From Chloroflexi bacterium UBA6265 (GTDB taxonomy: Bacteria; Chloroflexota; Chloroflexia; Thermomicrobiales; UBA6265): a stretch of DNA of 7,538 nt. The stretch lies in assembly GCA_002440805.1 (NCBI GenBank), contig DJVD01000072.1, forward strand, positions 1-7,538. The letters are read 5' to 3'. Positions 6,093 to 7,538 of this stretch are shown here, piece after piece; positions within the stretch are counted from its first letter, which is position 1, and the number at the start of each line of letters is the position of its first letter. Under the pieces are notes generated by a model. That model was given only the letters and a program-made list of their open reading frames with translations, did no database searches and was not told the origin of the DNA. The position numbers and the translations under genes were made by a program.

Positions 6093-6120
6093 ACGGAACC
6101 CTGGGTAACCAGGGTTCCGT
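6093..6120 (-). terminator. Perfect hairpin downstream of the envelope gene run
   Basis: A 12-bp perfect stem (ACGGAACCCTGG at 6093-6104, complement at 6109-6120) with a four-base loop. It lies about 155 bases beyond the stop at 6276 and lacks a clear U run on either strand. It is the only strong hairpin between this gene run and the copper-protein gene, so it probably ends the upstream transcript. A processed 3' end is also possible. Confidence 0.5.
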
Positions 6121-6275
6121 CGAAGCAGAAGTGGATAGTGGCCAGGAAAGGGTGATCGCCCGTTCGCTTGACTCAACACAACTTCGCACGGAGTGATCAG
6201 GCACAGAACAGGTGTGGAATTCCGGCGTTGCCCTGCCGTCCGCACAGGTAATCCCACTGGCCAGCGCTACACCTT

Positions 6276-6929
6276 CTACGGCGCATCTTCCGGCGTGGCG
6301 AAGTTGATGACCGGCCCGATCATGCCCGGGGCAGTAGGTGCCGGGGTAAAGGCCGGGGTGGGCTCTTCGGTTGGGGTGGGTGTAACGTCCGGCTCCGGCG
6401 TCGGCAGCGGCGTCGGGGTCTGGAAGAGCGATTCCGACAACTCGGTCGAGCGATCGTACTTGATCTCTACCTTCTGGTTCTCGGTGACATCGTTGTACAT
6501 GGTGATGGTACCGATAAGCTGGTAGAGCCGATCCTGCTGGGTGATGCCCTGCGGCATGTTGGCGCACTGGCCATCGGTGTAGTTCAGGCGCACCAGCACC
6601 GGTCCCCAGTTGGGAGCGGAAGGCGGCTCGGCGGTATCGTCGTACGCGATAGTGATGCCGCGAATGCGACCTTCCAGCACCGAGGTTTGGGCCTGGTCGA
6701 CGGAGATCGTGGAACAGATCGGTTGATCCGGAATACTGCGGTCGGACGAGAGATACACCACAAACAGCAGGATCACGAGGGCGGCTACCCCAGCAAACAA
6801 GATGACGTACACCGATTTCGGTCGGCCATCCTCGGTGGTTTGTCCGCCACCAAAGCGTTGTTTCAGGCGACTGGTGCGGCCTGAATCGTCACCCTGATGC
6901 TGCGTTGGCTCATTGATCTCATCCACCAC
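6276..6929 (-). CDS. Single-pass membrane protein with Pro/Thr-rich C-terminal tail
   Basis: A 217-residue protein of unrecognised family. Residues 1-38 are hydrophilic (basic RTSRLKQRF at 18-26), then one membrane helix spans about 39-60 (VYVILFAGVAALVILLFVVY). The rest should lie outside the cytoplasm: a globular domain at about 65-168 with two cysteines (C72, C122) that could form a disulfide, then a tail at 171-203 of repeated TP, PTP and APT units. Such tails often act as extended wall-spanning spacers; here it is at the very C-terminus, ending MIGPVINFATPEDAP. The start is GTG at 6929, chosen because GGAGG lies seven bases upstream (6937-6941); no ATG fits. It is the last gene of a three-gene run, 69 bases after the small membrane protein. 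The function is unknown; I see no catalytic motif. Confidence 0.85.
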   Translation of the reverse strand: MVDEINEPTQHQGDDSGRTSRLKQRFGGGQTTEDGRPKSVYVILFAGVAALVILLFVVYLSSDRSIPDQPICSTISVDQAQTSVLEGRIRGITIAYDDTAEPPSAPNWGPVLVRLNYTDGQCANMPQGITQQDRLYQLIGTITMYNDVTENQKVEIKYDRSTELSESLFQTPTPLPTPEPDVTPTPTEEPTPAFTPAPTAPGMIGPVINFATPEDAP

Positions 6930-6998
6930 CAGTTGGCCTCCATCATGTTTGCCAGTGCGTTGCCACCGATATCCATACTGAGTGTACCCAGAGCGCGG

Positions 6999-7199
6999 CT
7001 ACTTGCGACGAAACCTGCCCGAGAACCGCTGCCACAGCATCACAACCATCGCCCCGATGCCAATGACGGTGAACGGCACGCGCATGTTGTCAGGCACTGT
7101 TGGCTGCCGGCCGCTGGTGATGGCGACCACCATGATCACGGCCACCACGGCACAGAGCAAGAGCAACAGCATACCGATGACATTTTCGCCACGAAACAT
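6999..7199 (-). CDS. Small two-helix membrane protein
   Basis: A 66-residue hydrophobic protein of unrecognised family. Helix 1 spans about residues 8-28 (IGMLLLLLCAVVAVIMVVAI) and helix 2 about 41-57 (VPFTVIGIGAMVVMLWQ). They are joined by a short polar loop (SGRQPTVPDNMR), and the protein ends in a basic tail (RFSGRFRRK). By the positive-inside rule the C-terminus, and so probably both ends, face the cytoplasm. The ATG at 7199 is three bases after the stop of the preceding gene, with a GGAG element nine bases upstream inside that gene's end. This spacing indicates translational coupling in one operon. The length, hydrophobicity and tight junction argue that it is real despite its size. It may be an accessory subunit for the neighbouring envelope proteins; no specific role is visible. 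Confidence 0.75.
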   Translation of the reverse strand: MFRGENVIGMLLLLLCAVVAVIMVVAITSGRQPTVPDNMRVPFTVIGIGAMVVMLWQRFSGRFRRK

Positions 7200-7202
7200 G
7201 AC

Positions 7203-7538
7203 CTACGACTCCAGCAACTGATTCACAACGTGAATCGCATTGGGGGTGGAATCGAAGCCGGATGGGCCGATCGCAAACACGCGATACAGCAACTGGCCTT
7301 CGACCACGTAAATGGTGACTGCATCTTCGCCGGTATCAGGATTGGTCCACACCAATGTGCGCGATCCATCGCCGTACTGCTCACCTTCCACCGGAACCCA
7401 GCCGTAGCTTTCCAGGATGGCGGCGTACTGCGGCAGGGCTGCCAGGGCCGACGCCGGATCCTTGAATGCATGCGAGCTGACATTAATCGTGGTGGTGCCG
7501 GTGGTGGCCGGATCGGATGAGGTGAAGGTGCGGGTCAT
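7203..7538 (-). CDS. Unrecognised, probably exported protein, C-terminal 111 residues
   Basis: The frame is open up to the right edge and ends with TAG at 7203-7205. A Met codon sits exactly at 7536-7538, but it is unclear whether this is the start. The first residues (MTRTFTSSDPATTGTTTINV) look like an internal or secreted-protein segment with no signal peptide, so I treat it as 5'-truncated. Visible segments are a Ser/Thr-rich stretch (5-22), a helix-like DPASALAALPQYAAILESYG (27-46), then beta-strand-like segments TLVWTN (61-66), AVTIYVVEGQLLYRVFAI (73-90) and a C-terminal helix NAIHVVNQLLES. This suggests a small alpha/beta domain in which a 'GDGSRTLVW' strand precedes a hydrophobic hairpin. 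It contains no cysteine. I do not recognise the family. It is the first visible gene of the run with the two membrane proteins downstream. Confidence 0.75.
   Translation of the reverse strand: MTRTFTSSDPATTGTTTINVSSHAFKDPASALAALPQYAAILESYGWVPVEGEQYGDGSRTLVWTNPDTGEDAVTIYVVEGQLLYRVFAIGPSGFDSTPNAIHVVNQLLES

Larger units (their letters stand above)
5786..6275. other. Noncoding region upstream of the copper-protein gene
   Basis: These 490 bases contain no convincing gene. They hold the ribosome site at 5792-5798, the CsoR-like palindrome at 5839-5855 and the hairpin at 6093-6120. Smaller elements are an AAAACGTTTT palindrome (5979-5988), a CCGGG-TG-CCCGG inverted repeat (5948-5959) and GTTGCC-GT-GGCAAC (6009-6022). 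The last left arm could instead pair with GGCAAC at 6025-6030. TTCACA at 5870-5875 (minus strand) is a 5/6 match to a -35 box. It would place the -10 region inside the palindrome, but the spacing is short (15 bases) and no good -10 hexamer is visible. Nothing else was recognised between 6121 and 6275. Confidence 0.55.

Noticed and set aside
6897..7520. Plus-strand frame of 207 codons
   Set aside because: Antisense to the three-gene envelope run, which has ribosome sites, membrane helices and coupled spacing; this frame has none.

Overview
The window looks like a chromosomal segment from a GC-rich, non-model bacterium. Two exported proteins carry twin-arginine (Tat) signal peptides followed directly by a mature N-terminus of the type QDATPxAxP. 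From memory this Ala/Thr/Pro-rich start is common in exported proteins of Thermomicrobiales-like Chloroflexota. That lineage assignment is an inference. No rRNA, tRNA, CRISPR array, insertion sequence or phage gene is visible.

Layout: (1) 1-437, minus strand, the N-terminal 145 codons of an unrecognised protein that runs off the left edge. (2) 438-764, a divergent intergenic region with a perfect CRP-type palindrome TGTGA-N6-TCACA and a possible promoter. (3) 765-1034, plus strand, an 89-residue cysteine-rich protein with one CPxCG zinc knuckle. It converges on the next gene across a strong bidirectional hairpin terminator. (4) 1107-2945, minus strand, a Tat-exported family 5 (oligopeptide/dipeptide-type) ABC substrate-binding protein with no permease genes in view. 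(5) 3015-3941, minus strand, a cation diffusion facilitator metal exporter. (6) 4184-5785, minus strand, a Tat-exported beta-propeller plus C-terminal cupredoxin protein that resembles a compact, altered nitrous-oxide reductase (NosZ). (7) 5786-6275, noncoding, with a CsoR-like copper operator just upstream of gene 6 and a 12-bp perfect hairpin. (8) 6276-7538, minus strand, a run of three envelope proteins of unknown function: a partial protein, a 66-residue two-helix membrane protein and a 217-residue single-pass protein with a Pro/Thr-rich tail.

The most interesting unit is gene 6 with its upstream region. The protein has histidines at the starts of nearly all propeller blades, in an order matching most CuZ ligands of NosZ. 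Its cupredoxin domain keeps the Trp, one Cys, His and Met but lacks one of the two CuA cysteines. It should therefore bind a single copper, as in amicyanin. The palindrome ATACCC-TATA-GGGGTAT in front of it closely resembles Bacillus CsoR operators, which independently suggests a copper-responsive gene. The neighbouring CDF exporter on the same strand may share a metal-homeostasis theme, but its likely metals (Zn, Fe, Mn, Co) differ and it may have its own promoter.

All NosZ, FieF and CsoR comparisons are from memory and need a profile search or alignment to confirm.
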